A stretch of 43,204 bases of DNA from Duncaniella sp. (lineage in GTDB: Bacteria > Bacteroidota > Bacteroidia > Bacteroidales > Muribaculaceae): assembly GCA_029060405.1 (NCBI GenBank), contig JAIDUB010000004.1, positions 1 through 43,204 on the forward strand, given 5' to 3'. The notes under the pieces were generated by a model that ran no database searches, had not been told where the DNA came from, and saw only the letters and a program-made list of their open reading frames with translations. Numbering within the stretch: the first letter of the stretch is position 1; every line of letters begins with the position of its first letter. This document shows positions 1 through 7,647 of the stretch, piece by piece. Made by a program: the position numbers and the translations under genes.

Positions 1-568
1 GTTTTAGGGGGTAGGTTTTAGGTTTTAGGGGTTAGGTTTTAGGGATTAGGGGAGAAGGGATATGGCGCGGCGGTCGCTGCATCCGCTGATGTAACTACCC
101 ACAAATTATTGATTGACAAACTTGTAGGAACGCACACTCGGGTGCGTCCGGCAGCGCAAATTGGCATTTTTGAGATATCTTGCTGCCTCAAAATGAGGGT
201 CGAAGACCCGATGTTGTCTATAACCGCGGGTGCAAGCCCGCGGACAAGCCTCGTTATATCACTTGAGCTGCGGAGCTGCGATGTTGTATGGGGCACTTCC
301 ACGACTTCGCAGCTCCGCAGCTCATTGGTCATATCGTGCACTCCGCGGGCTTGCACCCGCGGTTATCTACAACATCGTGCCGCGGGCACTCACCGTAGTT
401 GCGCACCATCCCCTGCTGGACGCACCCGAGTGTGCGTCCCTACAGATCTATCAATCAAGGCGATGCTATCAGATACAGCGGCGGGGGTCGCTGACCCCCG
501 CTCCATATTCAGCCTTATGCCTAAAGCCTAATACCTACCGCCTAATACCTAAAACCTAAACCCTACCT
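1..568. repeat. Large imperfect inverted repeat with telomere-like G-rich arms
   Basis: This 562-base gene-free stretch is one long imperfect palindrome centred near 294. The left arm (1-52) repeats units such as GGTTTTAGG and GGGGTTAGG. The right arm (about 512-568) is its reverse complement, with units such as CCTAAAACC and CCTAATACC. The match continues inward: ATATGGCGCGG at 60-70 faces a reverse-complement ATATGGAGCGG near 494-506. The right arm runs into the stop codon of the nuclease gene at 563-565. The left end is cut by the window, so the true length is unknown. I found no credible coding sequence; the open frames here are products of the GC-rich palindrome. Function is unknown. It could act as a bidirectional transcription stop or be a dispersed mobile repeat. 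Confidence 0.75.
105..460. repeat. Multi-hairpin dispersed repeat, copy 1
   Basis: The core of the palindrome consists of nested arms: 105-152 with 417-460, 209-242 with 342-379, and 265-287 with 301-323. Several arms are also small hairpins by themselves: GGGTCGAAGACCC (about 197-209), CCGCGGGTGCAAGCCCGCGG (223-242), CCGCGGGCTTGCACCCGCGG (343-362), GTGCCGCGGGCAC (378-390) and a GGACGCAC/GTGCGTCC stem (418-439). A related copy lies at 4538-4796. Between the two copies the stems are kept while loops vary, which argues for selection on or propagation of the structure. This is not a known IS, and there is no transposase nearby. Confidence 0.7.
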
Positions 569-2947
569 CACCACCACGCGGCGGGCATAGTCATCGATTA
601 CCACGATGTAGAGGCCGGCGGGAAGGGTCAGCGAGAACTCGCCGCTTACAGCGCCTGAGTAGTATACCACACCGTCGGTACCCACTACGGCAGCATCAAG
701 CGTGAGACCCGAGTATGTCTCTATGACGAGCGCGCCACCGCGACCGAAGGCATCCCAGCGGTGATAGTCAAGATCGGCCACCGATGAAATTCCCGCATAG
801 TTGGATATCGAAACATCGTCGAGACACACGCGTCCGCCCGAAGTGCGGTCAAGCTTCACGCGCACGTTACCTGTCACATTGAGCGTGGCGCTGTAGGCCA
901 TATACGACGGAGATGACACTGTGAATTTCTTAGCCTGAATCCAAGTCACGCCGCCGTCGGTAGAATAGCTGAGAGTGAGTTCACCCGTCTCTGACGCGCT
1001 CCAAGCCTTGGCGTAGAATGTTACCACGCCCGCACCATGTATCTTGTCGGCAGCCATTTCGGCCGTACTTGTTCCGCTCTTGTTGAAGCGCAGGCTGTTG
1101 TTGCCGCTATGAGCCTCGCCCGCACTGGAGTTGAAATATACCTTCTCGACTTTCCACGGCGAAGCCACGCCCTGAATGTTGCCCGAGAAATAGCTTGAAG
1201 CGGAATTTTCGTGCTCAAAAGTCTCCTCAAAATCGGGAGTCGCCGATGCCACACCGGAGATTTCGGTATCATCGTTCATGTAATTTCCGGCCACTGCCTT
1301 GATTACCGAGTGATACTCACCGCTTTCGGCAGCATTAAGACGCAGATAGAAGCGATCTTCGTCTGGCAACAGGGTAATGGCTGTATGCCACAAGGATTTA
1401 TCGGTTGACAGCTCGAAAGGCGCGGCGACGCTCAGCGTTATGTCCCCGTCGATATTCTCCGTCTCCACCATAAGCTCGGCGGCTTCAGAGGGAGTACCGG
1501 GAGCGGTGGAGAAATAAAGGTCGCCGTCAAAGAGGAATCCTATCCACGGCACAAGAGCGCCGGTGGTGACGGTGACGGTGCGGCTGTCCATCGTGGGGGA
1601 GCTCACTCGGTAACTGTAGGTAGTTTCCGGAAGAAGATCGCCCACCGTATATCGCTCGAGCGAAGCCGATACGGTGACGGGATAGCCGAGAATAGAGCCG
1701 CCGTTTTCGGTCACGTCGATGGTGTATTTTGTCGAGGCGTTGTCGATATTAACCCATGTGAAGGTAAACGACTCGCTGGTGATCTGCACCGGCTCGCTCA
1801 CGGGAATGCCGTCGACTCCCTGACCGCGGAGCGCGACAGAAGTTGAGGCCGAACCTGACTTTACGGTAAGCGTGCCTGATGCCGATGCAGCAGCCGCGGG
1901 AGAGAACGTGACGGCAAGCGTAACTCCGGCATTGACTTCGGCTGCCGACAGTGAACTAACCGAGCACGAGAAGCCCGCACCTGTCACCGTCACCGAGGCG
2001 GCTGCCGAGAGGTTGGTGCCCTTTACGGTGACGTATTTGCTCACGGGGTGACCCGGAGCGGCATAACCGAAATCAACCGAGCTGCCGTTGACAGGCTGCG
2101 ATATCGATGGAGTGGCGGTACCTGCGGCCGTCCACGCCACATCCTTCTTGTCGCCCCATATATGCTCGGCGAGTTCGGGATGGTCGATAAACGGGTTGCG
2201 GTTGCGCTGATGATTGTAGACCACCTCGTTGCGCGCCGTCTCCTTTTCGCTCACGGGATCCTGTCGATGCCACTTCAGCAGCAGGTTTACAGCCCAAGTG
2301 GTAAAAGCCGGATACTTGTTGCCGGCCAGCATATCGCTGCTCCATGATGAGATTTTATCGTTGTAACACGCCGCCATATAGAAATATGAGCGCGCGAAGT
2401 CGCCCTTGTACTCGTCGGCCGGCTCAAACACCGTGCCCGAATATCCTGAGAAAGTGCTCTTGCCGAGCTTGCCGAGCGCCTGCACGCCGCCATGTGAGGG
2501 AAGCGTGGTGCCCGAGGCGCATTCGCCGTAGGGATAATTGCCGCGCTGGCCGTTGACCTTACCGTCTGTGGGATAAAGATGGAAAGCGTCGCTGTACATG
2601 GGCGAGGCGTCGTTAAACCAGCTCTTGGGCATCGAATGCTCGCGGTTGTAGCAGTCGCCCACATAAGAATAGTTGCCGCACTTCTCGCCGGTGTTCCATT
2701 CCTTGGTGGAATACATATCCCATATTTTGCCGTTTGACTTCACGTCCGACGTCTTGTAAAGATCCCACAGGCCGTTGTAGCTCACCGTGGTATGCGACGA
2801 AATCTTCTGATTGAGGGCGGTGAGTAGCGCGGCCCCCGACTTGTTTTCACACGAGTTGTAATACCCGCTCGGCTCTGCCGCTTCAGTAGATAAAGCCGAC
2901 GCTCCCCACAGGGCACACGCGGCCATGGCTATAGATTTTATTTTCAT
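563..2947 (-). CDS. Secreted endonuclease I-family nuclease with Ig-like and jelly-roll domains
   Basis: A 794-residue exported protein. Residues 1-23 are a signal peptide. Residues about 25-270 match the endonuclease I family (PF04231; periplasmic and extracellular DNases such as Vvn and EndA), with the core NREHSMPKSW at 101-110 and DAFHLYPTDGK at 120-130, followed by NGQRGNYPYGE. E103 and H104 and an asparagine in that last stretch are the expected metal and base residues; this assignment comes from the family. An Ig-like segment (about 280-380), a fibronectin III-like segment (about 385-465) and a choice-of-anchor/jelly-roll segment (about 575-715) follow. The tail ending ARRVVVR resembles a T9SS sorting domain. 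Likely role: secreted or surface DNase for nutrient or biofilm DNA. Monocistronic, with a promoter at 2993-3000; the stop codon sits inside the G-rich repeat. Confidence 0.88.
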   Translation of the reverse strand: MKIKSIAMAACALWGASALSTEAAEPSGYYNSCENKSGAALLTALNQKISSHTTVSYNGLWDLYKTSDVKSNGKIWDMYSTKEWNTGEKCGNYSYVGDCYNREHSMPKSWFNDASPMYSDAFHLYPTDGKVNGQRGNYPYGECASGTTLPSHGGVQALGKLGKSTFSGYSGTVFEPADEYKGDFARSYFYMAACYNDKISSWSSDMLAGNKYPAFTTWAVNLLLKWHRQDPVSEKETARNEVVYNHQRNRNPFIDHPELAEHIWGDKKDVAWTAAGTATPSISQPVNGSSVDFGYAAPGHPVSKYVTVKGTNLSAAASVTVTGAGFSCSVSSLSAAEVNAGVTLAVTFSPAAAASASGTLTVKSGSASTSVALRGQGVDGIPVSEPVQITSESFTFTWVNIDNASTKYTIDVTENGGSILGYPVTVSASLERYTVGDLLPETTYSYRVSSPTMDSRTVTVTTGALVPWIGFLFDGDLYFSTAPGTPSEAAELMVETENIDGDITLSVAAPFELSTDKSLWHTAITLLPDEDRFYLRLNAAESGEYHSVIKAVAGNYMNDDTEISGVASATPDFEETFEHENSASSYFSGNIQGVASPWKVEKVYFNSSAGEAHSGNNSLRFNKSGTSTAEMAADKIHGAGVVTFYAKAWSASETGELTLSYSTDGGVTWIQAKKFTVSSPSYMAYSATLNVTGNVRVKLDRTSGGRVCLDDVSISNYAGISSVADLDYHRWDAFGRGGALVIETYSGLTLDAAVVGTDGVVYYSGAVSGEFSLTLPAGLYIVVIDDYARRVVVR

Positions 2948-2992
2948 GATTTATGATTGGTTCTTATTTATCTGTTTTCGCACTCGGGGTGA

Positions 2993-3000
2993 CAAAGGTA
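2993..3000 (-). promoter_or_regulatory. Bacteroidetes -7 promoter element for the nuclease gene
   Basis: The minus strand reads TACCTTTG, a full match to the Bacteroidetes -7 consensus TAnnTTTG, 46 bases upstream of the start codon at 2947. No clear -33 TTG was found at the usual distance. Confidence 0.5.
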
Positions 3001-3085
3001 GCAAATTTTTCGCCTCTCGTCACACGATTTTAGTTTTTTTATACTGTTTTTTTAATCCATCGGGACGATTCTCATGTTAAATTAT

Positions 3086-3093
3086 TATCTTTG
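3086..3093 (+). promoter_or_regulatory. Bacteroidetes -7 promoter element for the ROK kinase gene
   Basis: TATCTTTG matches TAnnTTTG and lies 37 bases before the start codon at 3131. The -33 box is not obvious. It is divergent from the promoter at 2993-3000. Confidence 0.5.
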
Positions 3094-3130
3094 TACATCT
3101 TCTTATCTGAAATCATATCAAACTTAAACT

Positions 3131-4150
3131 ATGACAGTCATGAACAAACCCTACGTTGTGGGTATCGATATAGGCGGTACCAACACAGTATTCGGTATCG
3201 TCGACGCCCGCGGTGTCGTGATAGCAAGTTCCTCGATCAAGACACAGCAGTATGCCGACGTCAACGAATACATCGACGAACTCTATAAAGCCATAATGCG
3301 TCTGCTCGAGGCTCACAATGCCGTCGACAAAATCCACGGTATAGGCATAGGCGCGCCCAACGCCAACTACTATACCGGCATGATAGAGAAGCTCGTAAAT
3401 ATACCGTGGCCCACTCCCCTGCCCCTCGCTCAGATGGTGAGCGAAAAATTCGGCATTCCCGTTGCCATCACCAACGACGCCAACGCCGCCGCAATAGGCG
3501 AGATGACCTACGGCGCTGCACGCGGATTGAAAAACTTCATCATGATCACCCTCGGCACAGGTGTAGGCTCGGGTATCGTGATCAACGGTCAGGTTGTGTA
3601 CGGTCACGACGGATTTGCCGGCGAGCTCGGCCACGTGATCATGAAGCGCAACAACGGCCGTCTCTGCGGCTGCGGTCGCACCGGCTGCCTCGAAGCCTAC
3701 TGCTCGGCATCGGGCGTGGCACGCACCGCACGCGAGTTCCTCGAGATACGCAACGACGACTCCAAGCTCCGCGACATTCCTCTGGATCAGATCACGTCCA
3801 AGGACGTATACGACGCGGCAATAGCCGGCGACCCCCTCGCTAAAGAGATATTCCAGTTCACGGGCAACATGCTCGGCGAGGCATTTGCCGACTTCACCGT
3901 ATTCTCATCGCCCGAGGCCATAATACTCTTCGGCGGACTTGCCAAGAGCGGCGAACTGCTCATGAAACCTATTCGCGAATCGATGGAGCGCAACATGTTC
4001 CCCGCCTTCAAGGGTAAGGTCAAGATCCTCCCCTCGGAGCTCAAGGAAGCCGACGCCGCCATCCTCGGCGCCAGCGCCCTCGGCTGGGAAGCCAAATTCC
4101 CCACCCCGGCCACACAGCCGGCCGTCGCCCCCGCCGCTTCAGCTGAATAA
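3131..4150 (+). CDS. ROK-family sugar kinase (glucokinase-like)
   Basis: A 339-residue cytoplasmic protein of the ROK family (repressor, ORF, kinase). It shows the N-terminal phosphate loop GIDIGGTNT (11-19), the catalytic aspartate in TNDANAA (D116), the LGTGVGSG nucleotide motif (141-148), the substrate-contacting GELGH (164-168), and the ROK zinc motif CGCGRTGCLE with cysteines 179, 181 and 186. There is no N-terminal helix-turn-helix, so it is a kinase, not a ROK repressor. Family knowledge suggests phosphorylation of glucose or a related hexose with ATP; the exact sugar cannot be read from sequence. An alternative ATG lies three codons downstream at 3140. The last 15 residues or so are Ala/Pro-rich. 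A strong terminator follows directly, so it is probably monocistronic. Confidence 0.9.
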   Translation: MTVMNKPYVVGIDIGGTNTVFGIVDARGVVIASSSIKTQQYADVNEYIDELYKAIMRLLEAHNAVDKIHGIGIGAPNANYYTGMIEKLVNIPWPTPLPLAQMVSEKFGIPVAITNDANAAAIGEMTYGAARGLKNFIMITLGTGVGSGIVINGQVVYGHDGFAGELGHVIMKRNNGRLCGCGRTGCLEAYCSASGVARTAREFLEIRNDDSKLRDIPLDQITSKDVYDAAIAGDPLAKEIFQFTGNMLGEAFADFTVFSSPEAIILFGGLAKSGELLMKPIRESMERNMFPAFKGKVKILPSELKEADAAILGASALGWEAKFPTPATQPAVAPAASAE

Positions 4151-4170
4151 ATATCTCACTAAAGCATTCA

Positions 4171-4205
4171 CCCGGAGAAACCCCGCCTTTCTCCGGGATT
4201 TTTTT
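4171..4205 (+). terminator. Rho-independent terminator after the ROK kinase gene
   Basis: A 10-bp perfect stem (CCCGGAGAAA at 4171-4180 with TTTCTCCGGG at 4188-4197) is followed by a T-run at 4199-4205. Confidence 0.9.
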
Positions 4206-4212
4206 ATTGTAG

Positions 4213-4510
4213 GAGGCTGCGTCAAAATAAAAAAAGAATGCCCTGCGGGCATTGAGTTATTAGTAACCGGCGCCGCCGTAGCTATGCGGAGGCGTCGCCG
4301 GCTATTGGCCTGTCAACTTTGGCGTCCCCAAGGCCGCCGATTGTTTAACCGGTTGATTTGCTTTTTATTCGGCGACCGCCCGGGCGCCTATTGGGGCTTT
4401 CCCTTTTACCCGGGGCGCCTACGCAGAGCTACGCCGACCCGGGTTACGAGTGCATCAGCGTCCTGCTGACGCTTATACCATATTAAAAAAAGTCTATTTG
4501 ACACACCCTC
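4213..4510. mobile_element. MITE-like element with imperfect terminal inverted repeats
   Basis: A 298-base segment bounded by GAGGCTGCGTCAAA (4213-4226) and, inverted, GAGGGTGTGTCAAA (4497-4510); the ends match at 12 of 14 positions. The inside has no credible gene and includes a GC-rich hairpin near 4266-4303 and palindromic stretches near 4370-4440. Similar GGCTGTGTCAAAA-type ends occur on Bacteroidetes insertion sequences, which would make this a non-autonomous derivative. I could not see a clear target duplication. It directly abuts the second multi-hairpin repeat. Confidence 0.5.
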
Positions 4511-4537
4511 GGCAGAGCAAAATGGTTATTTATCGGG

Positions 4538-4796
4538 ATGAAACTGAGGGTCGGAGACCCGGTGTTGTTAGCAACCGCGGGTGCAAGCCCGCGGGGGAGC
4601 CTCGTCATATCGCTTGAGCTGCGGAGCTGCGATGTTGTATGGGGAGCTCACACGACGTCGCAGCTTAGCAGGATCATATCGTGCACCCCGCGGGCTTACA
4701 CCCGCGCTTATCCACCACGTTGTGCCTCCGGCACTTACAGTGATCGCGCACCATCTACCGCCGGACGCTCCCCAGTGAGCGTCCCTACTGGAGAAC
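4538..4796. repeat. Multi-hairpin dispersed repeat, copy 2
   Basis: This is clearly homologous to the core of the repeat at 105-460. Shared parts include the GGGTCGGAGACCC hairpin, the GCGGGTGCAAGCCCGCGG hairpin, a 23-base block beginning GAGCTGCGGAGCTGCGATG, CCGCGGGCTTACACCCGCG, GTGCCTCCGGCAC and a GGACGCTC/GAGCGTCC stem at about 4762-4783. The 5' outer arm of copy 1 is missing, as are about four bases in the central arm. Stem changes include an A-T pair in copy 1 becoming T-A here. With the MITE-like element it accounts for most of the 760-base gap 4151-4912, which has no gene. Confidence 0.7.
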
Positions 4797-4821
4797 CGGA
4801 AGTTGAATTATGGATAGAACG

Positions 4822-4853
4822 AAAAAAGCCGGGCGATCGTAAAATCGCCCGGC
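4822..4853 (-). terminator. Rho-independent terminator of the fimbrial operon
   Basis: Read on the minus strand, a 10-bp perfect stem (GCCGGGCGAT 4853-4844 with ATCGCCCGGC 4837-4828) ends in six T's (4827-4822). It lies about 60 bases past the stop codon of the tip-like gene. Confidence 0.92.
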
Positions 4854-4912
4854 CTATTGATACATGTATGTTGTGTGTTTTTCTTAGTCCACACGATATA
4901 TTTGAAAATTTA

Positions 4913-7639
4913 TTAATTTCTGGTATAAACACTGTAGAAGGCCCTGATGCGGAGAGCACGACCGGTACGGGTCACATATCCATCCTGTCCTGAAGAACTT
5001 TGCACGTATGCAACCGTGCTACCATTGATAATCACACCGGTGGCTCGCGCATAATTATTGCTTCCATCGGCCGCAGCAGCCGACCAGTATAAATTCTCCT
5101 TGAACTCATCAGTAAATAAGTTATAATACTCAGTCAACGCGACCTCAAGCTCACGAATACCGGGCATATACCATCCTACTGCTACGTCAACATTTGTAGT
5201 TAATCCAAGAAAACCACTCGTGGATGTCGAATATGATACATGAGCGGAACCATCGGCATTACGCTTGTTCTTACCATAGCAATAATGGAAAGCTGACGCC
5301 GGAGCTGTATCATTATAAATATTTACTGAAGTAATAGGTATTCCACTTCTATCTACTGCCCATCGGGTCATACCGAAAGCTCCATCTCTTCCATAGACAT
5401 GGTATGCATTATTACGATCGTCCGGATTTATATAGCCGCTTGTATTAGTAGTAGAATATGAACAATTTATTCCGTCCAATCCCCAATAAAGACCTGAATA
5501 AAGTTCACCCGGTTGCTCATGGCGATCGAGAGGATCAGAGTGTTCAAGGTATTCTTCATAATACTCCATCCACGTAACGGGAACGTTTCCTTGCGGATGC
5601 ACTCCCGACACTTTCAGCAGTGCCGCCTGATCGATGTCGAGTGTGCGGCCGCGATTCTCTATAGTGCCGTCAGAGAGTTGCACATCATAGTTGATTTTAA
5701 TGACGGCGGTGCGGGTACCATAATTGTTATCATCGTTTGACTGCGGCACGTTCTCATCGATATAGAAATATATTCGCGAGCGGTTGCCGGTGGCGGCAGG
5801 AACTTTCATGATATAATTATCACTGAGTTCGTCGAGCAGATTATAAGTGAAATAAGGTTTTGCACCGGTACCGGGGGCATAAGGATCCTTGATGCCGTCA
5901 CCATTGGTATCGCGACCTTCTTTCATGGTTTCGGCATCTACGTAGTCCATACGCACCCAGTTGACACTATTATGATTTTCGACTTCAAAGGTAATATCAC
6001 CTACAATCGTGGCATCTTCGGTATTGGTTATCCAGATGTCCATGGGAAGAGCTGTAGCATGGGCGTCGACCATGCGCTCGTTGACGATGGAAAGATAAAG
6101 CGGGTTGTCGCTCATCACATTCACGCGACCGTCAAACGTGTACACGCGGTCAGATGAGTTGCGTACGTAATCGAGGCCGTGTATCACGATATTGTTATTA
6201 TACTGGTGATTGCGCTTAACCTTGAAGTTGCGGTAGTTGGCTTCGGGGTCAGTGGTGATCTGACTTATATCGTTGCTCGTATCTCCACCGATATAGATGG
6301 TGAACTGTGCCTTATAGGTCAGCTCCTGATCAGTGGTGTACTCACCCTTTAGTATAAGCGCCGACGCGCAATTCTCGTAAGCGATCGTTGGCTTCCATCG
6401 CTGGAGATTGTCTTGATCGCTTATACCGGAAGGACGATTGAATGTGAAAGTGTTGCCCGATTGTGTAAAGGCATCCAAGTCATCAAATTCGCCGTTGGGG
6501 CGCATGGCGCCGTAATTGGGGAGATTGATGTTTTCATAAGTGTAATATGAGAAGAGCACCGGCTTGGAATCCTTGTTGATAGTCACGGGGAGTCCGGCAG
6601 TGGTGGTGTATTCATGCACACCCTGATTGAAATCCTTGTCGGCCGGGTCAAATTCGCGATCCTCGGGGCACACGGTTTCATCGTTGTGATACATAGGTGC
6701 GTCGGTCACGTTATAAATATCCACATACTCGGCAAACGAAGCAGGCTTTTTGGCGGTCTTTCCGGCCTTGACTTCTCCGTCGGGCATATAGAACGGCACG
6801 GCCACGGGCATGTTTCTCACACCATATTCCGTAATCTTGAGAATGGGGAAGTCACCGGCCGACTGCTTCGGCTCAAGCTTTACCGACACGTTGATTTTCG
6901 CCATAAGCGCGCGGAGGTTCACGATATACTGGTCGCCGGAGGGCTTTGCCGAAAGATCTACATTTTCGAGCTCACCTATCATGGGCATGCCCGACGACGG
7001 GAGGCGCGAGATATCATTAGCTGCACCTTTGTCCATGCGCACACGCGGATAATACACCCAGTCCTTGAGATCGCTGATGTTAGTGATCTTGAATCGCTCG
7101 CCTGTGGCCTCGCGACCCTTACGGCGAATCTCTCCGTTGGGGCTGTAGTCTGTACAGAATTTATTGGCTTCATCCTCGGCATTCTCGGCGGCATCGGTGG
7201 CGTGGATGTTGGCGATAGCCACTATATGCACCTTCTTGTCCTGCGCGGTGCTGCCGAACAGATTTTCGATGCCTTCGCCTGTAGGCACCTTGATGAGCGA
7301 CATATCGGTCACTTTCTGATATGCCGGGAAATTGGCATAAGAGTTGGAAGTGAGCAGGTCGCCTGATTCCTGATCGAAGAAAAACACGTGCAGGGTCTTG
7401 ATCTCCTTTTCCTCCGGGTTTTTCGACAGATCGGCACGAGAGGCATAATTGTTGACACCCTTGTATACCTCGACCATATCGGTGCAGCGGAACGTAATGC
7501 AATCGGGCTGACCTTCCGCAAGGGATTCGTCCATAAGGGCCTCATCGGCACATGACCCGAAAGCCGCTGCCACAAGACAGCCCAAAGCCACGGGGAGGAT
7601 GCGGCGTATATAGTTACTTGCAGTATATTTCATATTCAT
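4913..7639 (-). CDS. Large fimbrial tip-like lipoprotein
   Basis: A 908-residue lipoprotein with lipobox FGSC (C30), last gene of the fimbrial operon and eight bases after the preceding stop. It has SRA at 67-69 and a fimbrillin-like segment (LRALMAKINVSVKL) in the first third, and a C-terminal module containing GWYMPGIRELE and YWSAAA that resembles the Lcl/DUF1566-type C-terminal fold. Size, lipobox and final position fit the tip or accessory subunits found after fimbrillins in Bacteroidales type V pilus loci (often annotated DUF4906); the exact family is unconfirmed. GC is uneven: the part encoding residues up to about 687 is near 55-58% in sampled lines, the last 220 residues near 33-48%. 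That suggests the C-terminal module was exchanged. Terminator at 4822-4853. Confidence 0.75.
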   Translation of the reverse strand: MNMKYTASNYIRRILPVALGCLVAAAFGSCADEALMDESLAEGQPDCITFRCTDMVEVYKGVNNYASRADLSKNPEEKEIKTLHVFFFDQESGDLLTSNSYANFPAYQKVTDMSLIKVPTGEGIENLFGSTAQDKKVHIVAIANIHATDAAENAEDEANKFCTDYSPNGEIRRKGREATGERFKITNISDLKDWVYYPRVRMDKGAANDISRLPSSGMPMIGELENVDLSAKPSGDQYIVNLRALMAKINVSVKLEPKQSAGDFPILKITEYGVRNMPVAVPFYMPDGEVKAGKTAKKPASFAEYVDIYNVTDAPMYHNDETVCPEDREFDPADKDFNQGVHEYTTTAGLPVTINKDSKPVLFSYYTYENINLPNYGAMRPNGEFDDLDAFTQSGNTFTFNRPSGISDQDNLQRWKPTIAYENCASALILKGEYTTDQELTYKAQFTIYIGGDTSNDISQITTDPEANYRNFKVKRNHQYNNNIVIHGLDYVRNSSDRVYTFDGRVNVMSDNPLYLSIVNERMVDAHATALPMDIWITNTEDATIVGDITFEVENHNSVNWVRMDYVDAETMKEGRDTNGDGIKDPYAPGTGAKPYFTYNLLDELSDNYIMKVPAATGNRSRIYFYIDENVPQSNDDNNYGTRTAVIKINYDVQLSDGTIENRGRTLDIDQAALLKVSGVHPQGNVPVTWMEYYEEYLEHSDPLDRHEQPGELYSGLYWGLDGINCSYSTTNTSGYINPDDRNNAYHVYGRDGAFGMTRWAVDRSGIPITSVNIYNDTAPASAFHYCYGKNKRNADGSAHVSYSTSTSGFLGLTTNVDVAVGWYMPGIRELEVALTEYYNLFTDEFKENLYWSAAAADGSNNYARATGVIINGSTVAYVQSSSGQDGYVTRTGRALRIRAFYSVYTRN

Positions 7640-7647
7640 AGATCGTT

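Noticed and set aside
1-60. True linear-chromosome telomere
   Set aside because: The G-rich units are irregular, occur in inverted orientation on both sides of a repeat inside a gene-dense region, and the window simply starts here. A linear replicon is not supported.
105-460. CRISPR array
   Set aside because: The repeats are inverted and nested rather than direct with even spacers; no cas genes are present.
109-531. Open reading frames inside the palindrome at the left end
   Set aside because: They read through the GC-rich inverted arms in several frames with Arg/Ser/Cys-rich products, and a matching frame appears in the second repeat copy only because the DNA is homologous. No start context, no domain.
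4538-4993. Open frame over the second repeat copy and the fimbrial terminator
   Set aside because: It crosses a strong terminator and the 3' end of the opposite-strand tip gene; composition mirrors the repeat.
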